Source: Adiantum capillus-veneris (lineage: Eukaryota; Streptophyta; Polypodiopsida; Polypodiales; Pteridaceae). Taken from it: a stretch of 64,000 nucleotides of DNA. Numbering within the stretch: the first letter of the stretch is position 1; the number at the start of each line of letters is the position of its first letter. The DNA lies in NCBI GenBank assembly GCA_014529385.2, contig CM043966.1, positions 105,101,087 through 105,165,086 on the forward strand, in the 5' to 3' direction. Shown in pieces: positions 48,686 to 60,600 of this stretch. Made by a program: the position numbers and the translations under genes. The notes under the pieces are model-generated. The model did no database searches, was not told where the DNA came from, and saw only the letters and a program-made list of their open reading frames with translations.

Positions 48686-50162
48686 GTATGCTTTAAACCA
48701 ATGCTAAATGAGAATTTGTTTTGATTGCGAAATCTTATTATGTGTATTTTGATTAAGTCCTTGGCAAATGATAGGAAGAGTTTGATGCTATGTATAGTAG
48801 TAAAACGGAAGGGTTGTCATCAAAAGGGAGTTTTGACTACGAGTTGGCACTTGATGCATATGAGGAAAGCATCAATCTAGCGCTATCTCAAACGGAGCAA
48901 TATTTTACGTGCAAAAGACTTGAGATAACCACCATTGCAAATCCAGAGAAGGGCAACGATTTTTTCCAAAAATATATATCATTTACAGGTTGGGGCGAGA
49001 AGACCACAAAAATAACACCCTCCAGAGTGGCAGAGGTTACACGTGCACGCATTAGCTCGAAAGAGTAAGTAAATGTCATTTAAATCATTCGATATATTTC
49101 TCTTTTTATTATGTAGCAATGAAAAATAAGTCTCGCTTTTTCTTTGCTAGGAAGTGCCACTTGCTTGATTTGCTCCAAGGTGGTGATGCATCCTTGAAGG
49201 AGAATGGCATAGGGTTGACGGAGAAGGCCTGGATCGAGTGGCTTTGATATCAGGTGTATTGGTGGCAATTGGAAATGTTAGGTTTAGTGATTATGTGCAC
49301 CAGCTAGCAATTTGTTGATAATCTAACTTGTGACTTATTATTTGCTGTAGGAGAGTGCTTGAGATGGCCGAGAAAATGGAGGCCAAGAATCATAATGTTG
49401 CTATCCAACACGAGAAGGCTAAAGGTAGGCATGGTTGCACACTTGCCCACACATTACTGACATACAGACGCAAGCACTTTGACAAGGCCTTCAAGAAGTG
49501 GAGTGCTTGGATCAAGTCCACATAGGATCCCGAAGAGCAACCTCACTTTGCTTTTGCACGGCATGACGCTTGTTGTACAAGTTTGACATCTTTAATTGAA
49601 AAATTAAGAATGTAGTAGGATACACTAATCTTGTTCTCAGTGGCTCAAAACATTGTGGTCTCTTTTGTAGATGGTGGAGAGATGCTCTTGTCTTTCCCAT
49701 TCCCGAGCACCCCAGTGATGCATGGTAAATGTCGGAGAGAGAGGAGACGGGCTTATATCCTGACGAGTCGATAGACGACTTGTAGTCAAAGGGAGCGTGG
49801 CTCAAGTGTCCTTGGTGGCTGGACTACCCAGACAAGGAGTACCCACCCGAAGAGGAAGAGTTATACATAGGTATCATTCTATATAGTTTTTACCTTTACA
49901 TGCAACAATACAACATGGGCTCAATAACTGTTCTTTTTTAATTAATAGGGGAGCATGCTGCTTCACAGAAGAAAGCGGTTGTGATAGAGGATGCTCTATC
50001 TCCAAGCACATCAAAGAAACCGGACAAAAAGAAATAGGCCTCAAAGAAAGACTCACAAGCACCGTTGGCTGACCAGCAACGTAGGAAGAGAAAGAAGAGG
50101 GTTGTTGTTTCGAGTGATAGTGAGAGCAAGCATGTGGTTGAGGAGTATTCTATAGAAGTCAG

Positions 50163-50973
50163 TGTTAAGTATGGAGCCTGATTTACCCTTATAATTTTCT
50201 GTGGTAAAAGCGCACATTTGTAAGGCCCCCATTATGAGGAGAAGCCATCGTGGGTGAAGGAAAATCACTCACCGAAAACCAAAATTTTCACGGACAAGAA
50301 TCAGGGGCAACTTTAAAGGCCTTGGGGGTGGAGGCCCCCGAGACTTTTTTTCGCCGGAATATTCTTTTTCGCCGGAATATTATGGCCGGACGGCGGCCAG
50401 AAAGTGGTCGGAAAACAACCGATCGGTTGGCCAGTGGCCGGTAGTCAATGGCCGATGGCCGGTGGTCGGAAGTCAATGGCCGGTGGCCGGTGGTCGGAAG
50501 TCAATGGCCGGTGGCCGGTGGCCGAATTCAAAAGCGGACTTGTCTTCTCAAGGGCGGCCACACATGGGCGGATTGGAGGGTCCGATTTGGACTTATTCGC
50601 ACAAGGGCGGCTACACATGGCTGTCTCTCATAAGAGAGGGCAACCCTTTTGGCCTATAAAAGGAGGCCATTTCTACACACATTTCATAGTGTGAAGTTGA
50701 TGCAACAAGGTGAGTGTGAGGTGGTGAGAGTGAAGCAACGCGGGAGCTCCATTAAGGGTATAATCCCTTTGTAAACTACTTCTTGTTTTGAAGTCTAAAG
50801 CCATTGAGTGGCTGCTTTCCCGTGCAGGTAGCCCACATTGGGTGAACCACGTATATCGTGTGTACTCTCTCTCTCTCTCTCTCTCTACTCTATAATCTCG
50901 TGTATATAAATCTGTCTCTCTCCATTAAGTAATCTACTCAATTATCTATTTAGCTACGTCTTATTTCCTAACA
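50163..50973 (+). repeat. 5' LTR of the exon-7 copia element
   Basis: Begins TGTTAAGTATGGAGCC and ends TTTCCTAACA. TATAAAA at 50655-50661 sits in GGCCTATAAAAGGAGGCC. It contains a minisatellite of GGTCGGAAGTCAATGGCCGG units (50440-50525) and a short TC run near 50868. Confidence 0.93.
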
Positions 50974-50975
50974 AC

Positions 50976-50991
50976 TGGTATCATAGCAAGG
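50976..50991 (+). promoter_or_regulatory. Primer-binding site, tRNA-Met type, variant
   Basis: TGGTATCATAGCAAGG follows the LTR. The canonical site is TGGTATCAGAGC; one base differs. Confidence 0.75.
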
Positions 50992-51046
50992 TTTGCTCGT
51001 AGCTAAATTATCTCAAGGAAAGGATTCCTTGAATTGGGTGGGAGTT

Positions 51047-52702
51047 ATGGCGGAGGAAGGGAAGCTCAAGATTGAGAAGTTCAACGGCAAAAACTACCAA
51101 CATTGGAAGATGCAGTTTGAAGACTATCTCTACCAGAAGGACCTCTATTTGCCACTAGGTGGTCTTGCGAAGAAGCCCGCAACAATGGCAGATGAAGCAT
51201 GGATTGTCCTTGATCGAAAGACACTGGGAACAATCCGGTTAAGCTTGGCGTCAACGGTGGCCTTCAATGTTTCGGAGATGAAGACCACGGAGAACTTGAT
51301 GAAGTCACTTGACGACTTCTACGAGAAACCATCGGCATCCAATAAGGTATTTCTTATGAAGCGCTTGTTCAATCTAAAGATGGCAGAGAATGGTTCAGTT
51401 GCAGAACACCTAAATGACTTTAACACAAACATAAGTCAACTTCGATCAGTGAAAATCAATTTCGATGACGAAGTGCGAGCTCTCCTTATACTATCATCTC
51501 TACCGGATAGTTGGGACAGCCTTGTGATGGCTGTAAGTAATTCTATCTCTGGCACAAATACTCTTAAGTTTGATGATGTTGTGGGTGTTCTCCTAAGCGA
51601 GGAAATGCGAAGGAGAAGCACAGGAGAATCATCAAGTGATGCACTATCAGTGGAAAAAAGAGGAAGGCCTAAGGAGAGGTTCAAAAACCAAAAGGGTCGT
51701 GATCACTCAAGACGGAGCAAGTCACGCACAAAGTCAGTTCTTGAATGTTGGAACTGCGGCAACAAAGGCCACGTCAAGAAGGATTGCTGGTCCAAGAAGA
51801 AGAAGGAGACAGAGTCTCAAGACAACAAGCCAACTTCGGAGGCCAATGTGGTAGGTAAAGTAGAGCAAGATGCTCTAATTCTCTCTTTAGACAATGTGTC
51901 TAATTCCTGGATAGTAGATTCCGGGGCTTCATTCCATGCGACACCACATAAGCAACATTTCCAAGACTACACCAAAGGTAATTTTGGGTATGTATACTTG
52001 GGAGATGATGAAGCTTGTGAGATTGTCGGCAAAGGTACAGTTTCTGTGAAAACTGCTAACGGAAATGAATGGAAGCTTAAAGATGTTAGGCATGTTCCTT
52101 CTCTTCGCAAAAATTTGATCTCTACAGGGCAATTGGACGATGAAGGTCACAACATTGCATTCGGAAACAAACGGTGGAAGATCTCAAAGGGATCTTTGGT
52201 GGTTGGCAAGGGTGAAAAAGTCGGTACACTTTACTTGTGTATTGTTAGCACGCAACCTTCAGCTTGTGCAGCAACTACAGAAGTTGACAGTGCAGTGTGG
52301 CACTACTGACTTGAGCATATGAGTGCCAAAGGAATGCAAATCCTTCAAACAAAGAAGCTTCTACCAGGTTTGAAAGAAGTGGACTTAGAGTTCTGTGAAG
52401 ATTGTGTTTATGGTAAACAAAAGAGGGTAAAATTTCAAAAATCAGGAAATGAAAGAAAAAATAAAAAACTTGAGTTGGTTCATTCTGATGTTTGGGGTCC
52501 TGCAAGTACACCATCACTTGGTGGCTCATTGTACTATGTAACATTCATAGACGATGCGACTAGAAAAACATGGGTTTATGTCATGAAGAATAAATCCGAT
52601 GTATTTTCCATATTTCAAAGGTGGAAAGCCTTTGTGGAGAAAGAAACAGGTACCAAGGTTAAATGCCTCAGATCCGACAATGGAGGCGAATATTGCAGCT
52701 AA
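51047..52702 (+). pseudogene. Copia gag, protease and integrase N-terminal half
   Basis: ATG 51047 (MAEEGKLKIEKFNGKNYQHW). UBN2-type gag is followed by a CCHC knuckle, CWNCGNKGHVKKDC (51748-51789), and a protease with WIVDSGASFHATP (near 51910). A gag-pre-integrase block follows after an in-frame TGA at 52307 (WHY-stop-LEHMS), then integrase with ELVHSDVWGP and KCLRSDNGGEYCS. A TAA at 52700 breaks the frame shortly before [18 protein letters not shown]. Gag and protease form one open frame of 420 codons. Confidence 0.9.
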
Positions 52703-52818
52703 GCTTTTGAAAGCTTTTGTGCTAGCAATGGCATTCGGAGGCAAAGGACAACCCCAAGGACACCTCAACAAAATGGGATTTCGGAAAGGATGAACAGGAC
52801 AATCATGGAACGAGCAGC

Positions 52819-54774
52819 ATGCGGCTACATGCAGGCCTACCGCTTGAGCTTTGGGCGGAAGCTGTAAGTACGTTTGTGTACTTAATCAATTGGTCACCCT
52901 CAACGGCATTGGATGGGGGAGTTCCAGAAGAGGCATGGACAGGTAAACCGGTGAATTATGCATTTCTCAAAGTGTTTGGGTGTGAGGCTTTCATGCACAT
53001 AGATAGAAGCCTAAGATCAAAGTTAGATGCAAAGTCCAAAAAGTGTTTCTTCATTGGCTATGGAGAAGGAGACTTTGGGTATCGCCTATGGAATCCTGAA
53101 GATGGTAAAATCTTAAGGAGTAGGGATGTAATTTTTAACGAACAAAATATGTACAAAGATTACTTGGAAAGAAAACAAACAAAAGAAACAGGTGATGAGT
53201 ACATGGAGCTTGAGGACGGTGAAGACTCAAGGACTGCAAACGATGACAATGTGCAACAACGTCAACCAAATGAGGAGCCTCAACCTATTCCCCGAAGATC
53301 TACAAGAGCAAGTAGACCTCCAGAAAGGTTTGTTCCTTCCTTCAACCATCTCTTGATCTCAGATTCTGGAGAGCCGGAATCATATGAAGAAGCTATGCAA
53401 CATGAATCCAAAGAAGAATGGACGAAGAGCATGCAAGTGGAGATGGAATCACTACATCGCAACCAAACATGGGAGTTGGTTGAGTTGCCTAAAGGTAAGC
53501 GGGCACTTCAAAACAAATGGGTGTACAAGCTAAAGGAAGAAGAAGGTGGGAAGAAAAGGTACAAGTCTAGGCTTGTGGTAAAGGGTTTTTCTCAAAAGAA
53601 AGGTGTTGACTTCAATGAAATATTCTCTCCTGTTGTAAAAATGAACTCAATTAGGCTTGTCTTAAGCCTTGTGGCTGCTCATGATCTAAATCTCGAGCAA
53701 ATGGATGTAAATACGGCATTCCCTCACGGTGACTTAGAGGAGGAAATCTACATGCTTCAACCAAAGGGGTATGAAGTAAAAGGTAAGGAGAAAATGGTTT
53801 GCAGATTAAAGAAGAGCTTGTATGGTTTAAAGCAAGCATCAAGACAATGGTACTTGAAGTTTGATCGATGGATGTTGGATCATGGATTCACAAGATGGAA
53901 CTCGGATCACTGCGTCTACACGGAGAATTTGGGAGATGGGAAATTCATCATCCTAATGTTGTATGTTGATGATATGTTGATTGCAAGTGCTAGCATGCAG
54001 GACATCAAAAACCTAAAAGAGGAGCTGTCCAAATCTTTTCCAATGAAAGATTTAGGTGCTGCAAAGAGGATACTTGGTATGAAAATATCAAGGGACAGGA
54101 CGAAGAAGACAATAAAGCTATCTCAAGAAGATTACATCAAGAAGGTACTAGAAAGGTTTGCAATGCAAAATGCAAAACCGGTTTCTACACCTTTGGCTGG
54201 TCATTTTAAACTAACGAAGGATATGTGTCCAAAGACACAAGAGGAGATAGCCTATATGTCTAAAGTTCCATATGCTGCAGCGGTAGGTTCTCTAATGTAT
54301 GCTATGGTCTGGACAAGGCCAGACATTGCACATGCAGTGGGAGTTGTGAGTAGGTTCATGGACAACCCAGGTAAAGAGCATTGGCAAGCTGTGAAGTGGA
54401 TACTTAGGTATCTAAAAGGGACAACAACAAATGCTTTGTATTTTGGAGGAACTGATATTTTTCTAGAAGGGTATGCTGATGCAGATATGGCAGGTGACAA
54501 AGATACTCGAAGGAGCACAACTGGCTATGTGTTCACGGTTGGAGGCACAACAGTAAGCTGGGCTTCAAAGCTGCAGAAAGTGGTTTCACTTTCTACCACG
54601 GAAGCAAAGTATGTAGCAATGACGGAGGCAAGCAAAGAAATTCTGTGGCTTCACAGATTCTTAGAAGAGCTTGGATTCAAACAAGACATTGTGTCTTGTA
54701 CAGTGATAGCCAAAGCGCTATCCATCTTGCGAAGAACTCAGCCTTTCATTCAAGGACAAAGCACATTGAGGTGA
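52819..54774 (+). CDS. Copia integrase C-terminus, RT and most of RNase H (single open frame)
   Basis: The frame opens after a frameshift near 52812. Contents: integrase C-terminus ([20 protein letters not shown]), a Glu-rich linker, then RT with [40 protein letters not shown] and the catalytic YVDDML (near 53960). Next are [16 protein letters not shown] and RNase H ([20 protein letters not shown], then [19 protein letters not shown]). A frameshift near 54700 moves the end of RNase H to another frame, ending at 54774 in junk. All RT motifs look intact. Confidence 0.9.
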   Translation: MRLHAGLPLELWAEAVSTFVYLINWSPSTALDGGVPEEAWTGKPVNYAFLKVFGCEAFMHIDRSLRSKLDAKSKKCFFIGYGEGDFGYRLWNPEDGKILRSRDVIFNEQNMYKDYLERKQTKETGDEYMELEDGEDSRTANDDNVQQRQPNEEPQPIPRRSTRASRPPERFVPSFNHLLISDSGEPESYEEAMQHESKEEWTKSMQVEMESLHRNQTWELVELPKGKRALQNKWVYKLKEEEGGKKRYKSRLVVKGFSQKKGVDFNEIFSPVVKMNSIRLVLSLVAAHDLNLEQMDVNTAFPHGDLEEEIYMLQPKGYEVKGKEKMVCRLKKSLYGLKQASRQWYLKFDRWMLDHGFTRWNSDHCVYTENLGDGKFIILMLYVDDMLIASASMQDIKNLKEELSKSFPMKDLGAAKRILGMKISRDRTKKTIKLSQEDYIKKVLERFAMQNAKPVSTPLAGHFKLTKDMCPKTQEEIAYMSKVPYAAAVGSLMYAMVWTRPDIAHAVGVVSRFMDNPGKEHWQAVKWILRYLKGTTTNALYFGGTDIFLEGYADADMAGDKDTRRSTTGYVFTVGGTTVSWASKLQKVVSLSTTEAKYVAMTEASKEILWLHRFLEELGFKQDIVSCTVIAKALSILRRTQPFIQGQSTLR

Positions 54775-54941
54775 GATATCACTTCATACGCACTCTTTTG
54801 GAAGAGGGACAACTAAAGCTAGGAAAGGTGCATACAAGTGAAAATCCTGCAGACATGTTTACAAAGGTGGTCAACAAGGAGAAGTTGAGCTTTTGTTCAT
54901 CTTCAATCGGTTCAAGGATAAGAAGCCAGAATGGAAAGTAG
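54690..54941 (+). pseudogene. RNase H C-terminus in shifted frame
   Basis: Continues with [20 protein letters not shown], then [16 protein letters not shown] and NPADMFTKVV. Together with the preceding frame this completes a normal copia pol. Confidence 0.88.
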
Positions 54942-54981
54942 TCATAGGTTTGGTTTGGAGATCAGTCTCCAAGTGGCAGAT

Positions 54982-55771
54982 TGTTAAGTATGGAGCCTGA
55001 TTTACCCTTGTAATTTTCTGTGGTAAAAGCGCACATTTGTAAGGCCCCCATTATGAGGAGAAGCCATCGTGCGTGAAGGAAAATCACTCATCGGAAACCA
55101 AAATTTTCACGGACAAGAATCAGGGGCAACTTTAAAGACCTCGGGGGCGGAGGCCCCCGAGACTTTTTTTTCGCCGGAATATTATGGCCAGTCGGCGGCC
55201 GGAAAGTGGTCGGAAAACAACCGGTCGGTTGGCCAGTGGTCGGTAGTCAATGGCCGATGGCCGGTGGTTGGAAGTCAATGGCCGGTGGCCGGTGGTCGGA
55301 AGTCAATGGCCGGTAACCGGTGGCCGAATTCAAAAGCGGACTTGTCTTCTCAAGGGCGGCCACACATGGGCGGATTGGAGGGTCCGATTTGGACTTATTC
55401 GCACAAGGGCGGCTACACATGGCTGTCTCTCATAAGAGAGGGCAGCCCTTTTGGCCTATAAAAGGAGGCCATTTCTACACACATTTCATAGTGTGAAGTT
55501 GATGCAACAAGGTGAGTGTGAGGTGGTGAGAGTGAAGCAAGGCGGGAGCTCCATTAAGGGTATAATCCCTTTGTAAACTACTTCTTGTTTTGAAGTCTAA
55601 AGCCATTGAGTGGCTGCTTTCCCGTGGACGTAGCCCACATTGGGTGAACCACGTATATCGTGTGTAATCTCTCTCTCTCTCTCTACTCTATAATCTCGTG
55701 TATATAAATCTGTCTCTCTCCATTAAGTAATCTACTCAATTATCTATTTAGCTACGTCTTATTTCCTAACA
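54982..55771 (+). repeat. 3' LTR of the exon-7 copia element
   Basis: Colinear with 50163-50973. The TATA region is again GGCCTATAAAAGGAGGCC, near 55452. It has one fewer CGCCGGAATATT unit. Confidence 0.93.
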
Positions 55772-56540
55772 GTCAGCGATAGTGCTCATAGCCTTGGTGC
55801 TATGAGCCATAGTGTACCGACACTATCCTTCACTCCAAGACCAGTAGGGGGCATCTAGGAATCCCCTGCATGTTCACCATCACATGGTAGGGCTGCAAAG
55901 GACCTATTAGACATGGCCAGAGTTGTGGGAGATAACCATCCAGGTATGTGAAAATGGTTAATGTTGTGTTGTTCTCTTTAGCATTGCTTGAAAGATATAT
56001 TTGATCTTATGTTGCTACAGATAGATACGCATGTAGAGCCACGCCACCTTGCAGTGCATGCTAGTGTCAAGGAGTTGGAAAAAGCTATTCCAGATGTGTT
56101 GTGCAATGACAAGTAAGCCACGCTAATTTACAATCAAAGTTATGTCCACAATTTTAGTTCTAACAAAGATTGCATGTAGTTCTATGCAGTCACTACGTAG
56201 ATTCTTGGGCTCTCTATCAGAAACATGGCAGATGAACCCCAGCTTGAGATTGGGTGGCGTAGTGAGCTTGTGGATGCTGCATTCCTTCTGGAAACCGAGT
56301 TTCTTTTGGTTGATGGCATGGTTGTAGCGACATGTCGTGCAGAACATCTGTCCATTGTCACTTCGAAGGCAGAGGGAGCTCGTTTCCAGTTGTTGAGGAT
56401 ATTGTACATACGACTGCCGGAGTTTAGTTGCACGATTGTTCAGGACTAGTTAGAGGGGGTATGTTATTTTTTGTTTTGATACTGAATAGTAACTTTGATG
56501 TTTGCATTTCAAAATATTAATGTTTTAGTGTTATTCGTAG

Positions 56541-57301
56541 GTTGGTACTTTGTTGCTGGTCATTTTTTCACCCCCTAGAACCGGTGGGTGTCGGCTTCCG
56601 AGGTATGATCAAGCGGATGGAGAGATTGCAAAAAATGTACGTGGCTTCTTTGCAGATGACGACATGTTGTGGGAGAAGCTACCAAGTTCAAATTCCACAC
56701 AATGGACGCTTGATCGTATGGGCAGGCCTTATCATAGAGGTGTTGAGAGGAGTTCAGCGTTTGCCAGGTGATTAAAACTTTTTGGAAGTTCTTCTTCATG
56801 TTCCTATAAAATTTTAGGTATAACAAATCTAAAGATTACTTCTTTTTTGTAGATGGCTACTATGTACCTTCACAGACATGGGAGATGCTGTGTTGGATTG
56901 TTTTGTAGGAGTGGGACAATGGCAGCACAATGTTTACTACTACGCAGGCATTGCAACAGTTGTGAGAAGGATTGGGCAGTCTTCAGTGCTTGTCTAGAGC
57001 CTGCTCAGCGCCTACCTTCCGATTTAGGCTCGGCATTGATGTTTCATAGGAGTGTCAGAGCTCAGGTAACTGAGCAACCGAAGCAGGTGACAAAGCAGCT
57101 TCATCCGCTAGAGCCACCTTTCTCGACACCACTTGGCAGTCAGGGCAGGGTAGTAGTAGCACCGTATCCCACTTTCACGGCCCCAATTTTGGCATGGCGT
57201 GCAGCTGGACCGTCTCCTAGTGCATTCATTGCCTCCACATCTGAGGCCCTGCTCGGAGTTGATCCATTGCCTCTTTCACTACCTACAGCCCTCCCCACAT
57301 A
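56541..57301 (+). pseudogene. C-terminal amino-methyltransferase part of the gene
   Basis: 56541-56767 encodes LLLVIFSPPRTGG, possibly a decayed SPP(Y) catalytic box, and DRMGRPYHRGVERSSAFAR. A spliced join leads to WLLCTFTDMGDAVLDCF in the last exon. One base appears missing in the next motif: FVG in one frame is followed by SGTMAAQCLLL in the next, together the F-x-G-S-G-T AdoMet-binding motif. CEKDWAVFSACLEPAQRL follows. A target box before motif I near the C-terminus is the beta-class order of DNA amino-methyltransferases. The exon before (56190-56458) has FLLVDGMVVATCRAEHL. Confidence 0.65.
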
Positions 57302-57529
57302 TGTTGGAATTAGGGTTGCAGAGAAACACACACAGCTTGGAGAAGACGAAGGAAGCTCAAGGCACACAATAGAGAGTGTGTTACTTAGTGTGCAATGGAA
57401 AAGATAGATAGCCCTAGAGTGATGGGCGTATATACAATGCACGGGGGAAAAAACCTCCTAAAGAGGGAAAAAATGCCCCGGCGGTCCTAGTGTGTTCACA
57501 CACATCACTACCACATGTATATGGTAACA
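57302..57529 (-). repeat. 3' LTR of copia copy B
   Basis: Plus-strand ends are TGTTGGAATTAGGG and TATATGGTAACA. Confidence 0.95.
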
Positions 57530-57542
57530 AATCCCCCCTGGA
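57530..57542 (-). promoter_or_regulatory. Polypurine tract of copia copy B
   Basis: Minus strand CTCCAGGGGGGAT lies directly before the 3' LTR. Confidence 0.8.
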
Positions 57543-57604
57543 GTGATGCGGTGAACGAGAGCTGGCACATGAGTAAAGGGAAGTGCCATGCCCTGAGGAC
57601 AGGA

Positions 57605-60600
57605 TCAGTCCACAAAGGGGAGTAAGCCCAAAGCTTTGCGGAAAGCTTCAAGCTTCTCACGAGACAATGCCTTTGTGAAAAGATCTGCAAGGTTGTCCTG
57701 TGTTGGCACATAAGCCAAGTTGATCTCTCCTGCTGAGAGCCTCTCCCTGACATAGTGGTAATGCACCTCAATGTGCTTTGTGCGAGCATGAAAAACTGGG
57801 TTCCTCGCAACTGCCAATGCGCTCTGACTGTCAGTGTAGATAGTGTTGGCAGTGTCCTGTCCAACACCCAAGTCAGTCATAAGGCGTCTGAGCCATACAC
57901 ACTCAACCGTAGCTGTGAAGACTGCCCTGTACTCAGCCTCACAACTCGAAGTGGCCACAGTAGGTTGCTTCTTGCTCAACCATGATATACATGAACTGCC
58001 AAGCATGAAACAAAAACCACTTGTGGACACTCGCGTGTCAAAACAACCAGCCCAATCTGAGTCCGAAAAAGCATGTAAGTCTGGCGGCAATGATCCCCCC
58101 TTGGGATAAAACAAGCCAAGATGTAAAGTGCCACTAAGGTAGCGGAAAATCCTCTTGACAGCCTGCCAATGCTTAGACCCTGGGCTATGCATAAATTTGC
58201 TGACCTGCGAGACTGCAAACTGAATATCTGGCCTCGTGTTGCATACATAAATGAGGCAGCCAACAGCAGTTTGGTAAAGAGTGACATCAGCAGGATCGCC
58301 AGCATCATGTAGACTCAACTTCAAACCTGTTTCCATGGGAGTGGCAATAGGTTTGCAATCCTCAAGTCCAAACTTACATAGCAATGTCTCTATGTAACTT
58401 TTCTGACACAAGGCAATACCACCATCACACTGCTTAAACTGTATACCCAAGTAATGATGCAACATCCCCAAATCTTTCATCTTGAAAGTAGCATTCAAAT
58501 CAGCCTTAAATTCAGCAATATGTCTCTCATTTGGTCCAGTGATCAGCAAATCATCAACATAAAGAACCACAATGAGAAATAGATCATCCTCACGCTTTAC
58601 ATACAATGTGCTTTCTGTTGGACTGTTACGAAAGCCTCGTTTAACCAAATGAGTGTCAGCTTTCTCATACCAAGCACGAGGAGATTGCTTCAACCCATAC
58701 AAAGCCTTCTTACATTTGCACACTTTGTCCTCTTGTCCTTTTATGACAAAACCGCGAGGCTGCGTTACATAAACTTCCTCAAATATGTCACCATTCAAGA
58801 AAGCAGTAACAATGTCTGATTGATGTACATCCCAACCAAAATGAGCTGCCAATGCACATAGAAAACATACAGTAGTCATACGATAAGTGGGAGCAAAAGT
58901 CTCTTCATAATCTATGCCTTTTTGTTGTGCATAACCCTTTGCAACAAGTCGAGCCTTATGGCGATCGATCTCACCATCCGGCTTGCGTTTCAACTTGTAA
59001 ACCCACTTCGTACCAATGGCCTTTTTGCCAGGAGGCAAATCACATAAAGTCCATGTGTCATTCTCTATAAGTGCATCATATTCTGATTTCATGGCAGCAA
59101 TCCAATTTTCTGAATTCTGTGCTTCATCAAAAGACAGAGGCTCCTCAACATCATGTAAACTAGACACAGCCAAAGCATAACAATCTGATGCATAAGATGC
59201 ATGGCGAGAGCCTGAACGAGTACATTTTGAGACATTTTCAGCCATAGCCAAAAATTGTTTGAAGCACGTAAAAACTTCGGACTTCGCTTTAAGCAGAAAT
59301 ACCCATGCATGCCTGGAGTAATCATCAATGAAAGTCACGAAGTACAGGTAATTGCCCAAGGATGGAGTTTGCATGGGCCCACAAACATCACTATGCACAA
59401 GCTGCAACCTGCATGTGGCCCTAACTGAACCATCCTTTGGAAACATAGAACGCTGCATTTTACCCAGAATACAGCCTTCACAAACAGGTTTGACAGGTGC
59501 TTCAAGAGGCGGCAAAGAAGCAACCATATCAGATTTTTGCAAACGCAGCAAACTGGCAAAATTCAGATGACCAAAACGTGCATGCCAAAGTTTTGCATTT
59601 GAAATAGCCCTTGAATCTGCAACAGCATTTGCAAAATTTTGTCCACACTTGTCATACAAAGTGAGCTTATACAGCCCACGGCACAAAAGCCCAGATGCAA
59701 CAATTTCATCACCAAAACTGAGATCATGAACTGTACATCTGTCATCCACAAATTTGACTACAAGTCCAAGTCTAGCAAGTGCGGATACAGACAAGAGATT
59801 CTTCTTGATCCCAGGTACATAAAGTGCATCAACAAGTGTGAAGGAACTGCCATTAGCAGCAGTGAGCACAATCTTTCCAACTCTTTGAACTGGATAAGAG
59901 GCGTTGTTGGCACAAGTGACTGAATTCCCATGAGGGACAGACTCGAGAGAGGTAAACAATTCACGATGTGAGGTAATGTGCTTTGTAGCACCACTATCGA
60001 AATACCACACATGTGAATCTGCAGCAACTGACAAGCATGCATCATGGACAACAGGATTGTAAGTGCACTCTGCGCTAAAAGCCCATTCTGCATCAACATC
60101 AGCATCACAATCTCCTTTCACAGAAGACTCAACAATGGCTGCATTTGTAGTGGAACCAACATTTGCAGTGGAACCACCCTCTTTCTTCTTAGCCTCTTTG
60201 GTCTTCAACTTACAACACGACTTGATCAAGTGATCATTGGCTTTACAATAATGGCAACGCATCTTCTTTTTGCCCTTATCACCAGAATTGCCAGACGAAG
60301 TGCTGCCAGCAGAAGCATTAGGAACAGAATTTTTGCCACTCGCAGCAGAACCATAAGAAGTGGCTGCATTACTGTTACCACCCTTTCTTTGAGAAGTAAT
60401 AAAAGCCTGTTCAACTGCACGCTGCCTAGTCCTGTTTTTTCTAGAAAGTGACTCTTGCAACAGCAATGTGCATAATGCATCAAACTTGACAACTTCAGGA
60501 TTTCCTTGGGTCATGAGTCTCCAAGTACTAGCAAAAGTCTGGTAGGAATCTGGTAAGGCATCAAGAACAGTCTGCACAAGGGAACTGTCCGAAATGACTT

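Larger units (their letters stand above)
50163..55771 (+). mobile_element. Copia element inserted in exon 7 of the ParB-methyltransferase gene
   Basis: LTRs are at 50163-50973 and 54982-55771, flanked by GTCAG (50158-50162 and 55772-55776). A tRNA-Met-like primer site starts at 50976. Internal order is gag, CCHC, protease, integrase, RT, RNase H. The LTRs are nearly identical apart from an 18-19 bp duplication (TTTTTCGCCGGAATATTC) in the left copy and a few substitutions, so it is young, yet coding already has two stops and two frameshifts. Confidence 0.93.

Noticed and set aside
57140-57442. Minus-strand 100-codon frame across the copia LTR edge
   Set aside because: Shadow of the plus-strand methyltransferase exon and LTR.
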